Assembly: GCA_022478985.1 (NCBI GenBank)
Contig: JAKSZP010000125.1
Span: forward strand, 62,001-126,000
Direction of reading: 5' to 3'
Length of the DNA stretch: 64,000 bases
Origin: Massospora cicadina
Taxonomy: Eukaryota; Entomophthoromycota; Entomophthoromycetes; Entomophthorales; Entomophthoraceae
Positions 63,451-64,000 of this stretch are shown one piece after another (the first letter of the stretch is position 1; each line of letters starts with the position of its first letter). The notes under the pieces were generated by a model. It ran no database searches, was not told the DNA's origin, and worked only from the letters and a program-made list of their open reading frames with translations. Position numbers and translations under genes: made by a program.

Positions 63451-64000
63451 CAGCTTTTCTTTCCCATAACAATCACTTTAGTTACTATGATTTGATTTGA
63501 ACAGCAATTTTTGATAATCACACAGGATAGATGGGCGATTTTAATAATAAACCTAATTCAACCTGGGCGAGCGTCACATCGAAAGGTGCACAAAACGGTG
63601 CATCCAAGGGCAAGAAACGCCCTGGAGGGGGACCAGGAACCCAAGCCGCCAAGAAACCAAAAACTCAGACACCGTCCAGGTTTATGGTAACTACTATAAA
63701 ACAAGATCAATACATGTATATCCAATGTAACCAACCCCTTTCAAAGGTGGAACACAGGCTCTGACTCTTCCTTAGGGGATGAGTCCTTGACCCTGTGGGA
63801 GAAACATGTGAGGCGCAGCCCTCCCTTTTCCCCCACGCGGTATATGTCACCACCAACAACATGGGGCATGGATGGATCAATATTGGTTTTGAAACAGCCA
63901 AAGAAGCAGATGCTGCAGCAAAAGTCTATGTTGAAATTGCTCTTCCCAAGGGCAAAAAAATTAGTGTGCACCGCGCGCACCAGATGGAACAAAGCAAAAA
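63451..64000 (+). mobile_element. LINE-2: 5' end of a second LINE, cut by the window end
   Basis: The start CAGCTTTTCTTTCCCATAAC aligns with the LINE-1 start (GAACTTTTCTTTCTCGTTGC), and the 80-base leader matches LINE-1 up to GATAATCACACAGGA. This gives a 5' end like that of a full-length copy. The remainder lies to the right of the window. Confidence 0.8.
63531..64000 (+). pseudogene. LINE-2 ORF1, N-terminal part
   Basis: ATG at 63531: MGDFNNKPNSTWASVTSKGA, a basic, Gly-rich N-terminus (KKRPGGGPGTQAAKKPK) as expected for an RNA-binding ORF1. A TGA at 63762 and local frame changes break the stretch DESLTLWEKHV (equivalent to KKLALWEKFC in LINE-1). From 63834 the first frame is open again: AVYVTTNNMGHGWINIGFET, AKEADAAAKVYVEIALPKGK, the RRM-like unit of LINE-1 ORF1. 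It continues beyond the window. Confidence 0.8.

Overview
This 64 kb window is a graveyard of nested retrotransposons. I found no convincing host gene, rRNA, intact tRNA gene or CRISPR array. Almost every base that can be assigned belongs to a Ty3/gypsy LTR element, a LINE, a tRNA-headed SINE, or a roughly 1.9 kb retroposon family that carries only a LINE-ORF1-like protein. The mixture suggests a repeat-rich eukaryotic genome, most likely a fungus. It includes chromodomain Ty3/gypsy elements, one with Tf1/sushi-type self-priming signals, and a LINE with a CCHC ORF1 and an endonuclease-RT ORF2 that ends in a Cys/His finger. This host call is an inference from element types only and the phylum is not resolved.

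Layout. 1-4511: 3' part of a + strand Ty3/gypsy element (element 1). About 4640-13029: minus-strand Ty3/gypsy element A, with a 1905-bp ORF1-only element (copy I) inserted in its gag. 13729-18795: ORF1-only copy J (+), itself split by E, a 3.17 kb non-autonomous LTR element with matching 5-bp target duplications. 18842-20764: ORF1-only copy K (minus). 21.2-22.6 kb: direct repeats and 90-bp tandem repeats. 24.25-25.34 kb: decayed + strand chromovirus integrase plus chromodomain (H). 26703-48203: Ty3/gypsy element B (minus, same family as A), containing element C (31853-46853), which in turn contains chromovirus D (36268-42826) inside its integrase. 48538-53429: ORF1-only copy G (+), holding copy F (minus), holding a solo LTR, holding a SINE. 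53643-54437: a second SINE split by a solo LTR. 55779-61045: a full-length LINE with a perfect 21-bp target duplication. 63451 to the end: the start of a second LINE.

How the parts relate. The LINE, the SINEs and the ORF1-only copies F, J and K end in a common 3' tail (about CCYNGGTYRGCTTNCCT followed by A/T-rich AATAAA-like sequence). This suggests the LINE reverse transcriptase mobilises them in trans. The ORF1-only elements all reduce to 1893-1923 bp once nested insertions are removed and each has imperfect or perfect 10-20 bp target duplications. They encode a protein related to the N-terminal and zinc-knuckle parts of the LINE ORF1 but with a different C-terminal region. This family is the best candidate for something undescribed. 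Element E shares LTR termini (TGTCAGG...CCTGACA type) and a GAGCACCA primer-binding site with A and B and may parasitise them. All coding regions are broken by stops and frameshifts. The perfect target duplications of the LINE, E, B and one SINE indicate that some insertions are younger than the ancient matrix around them.
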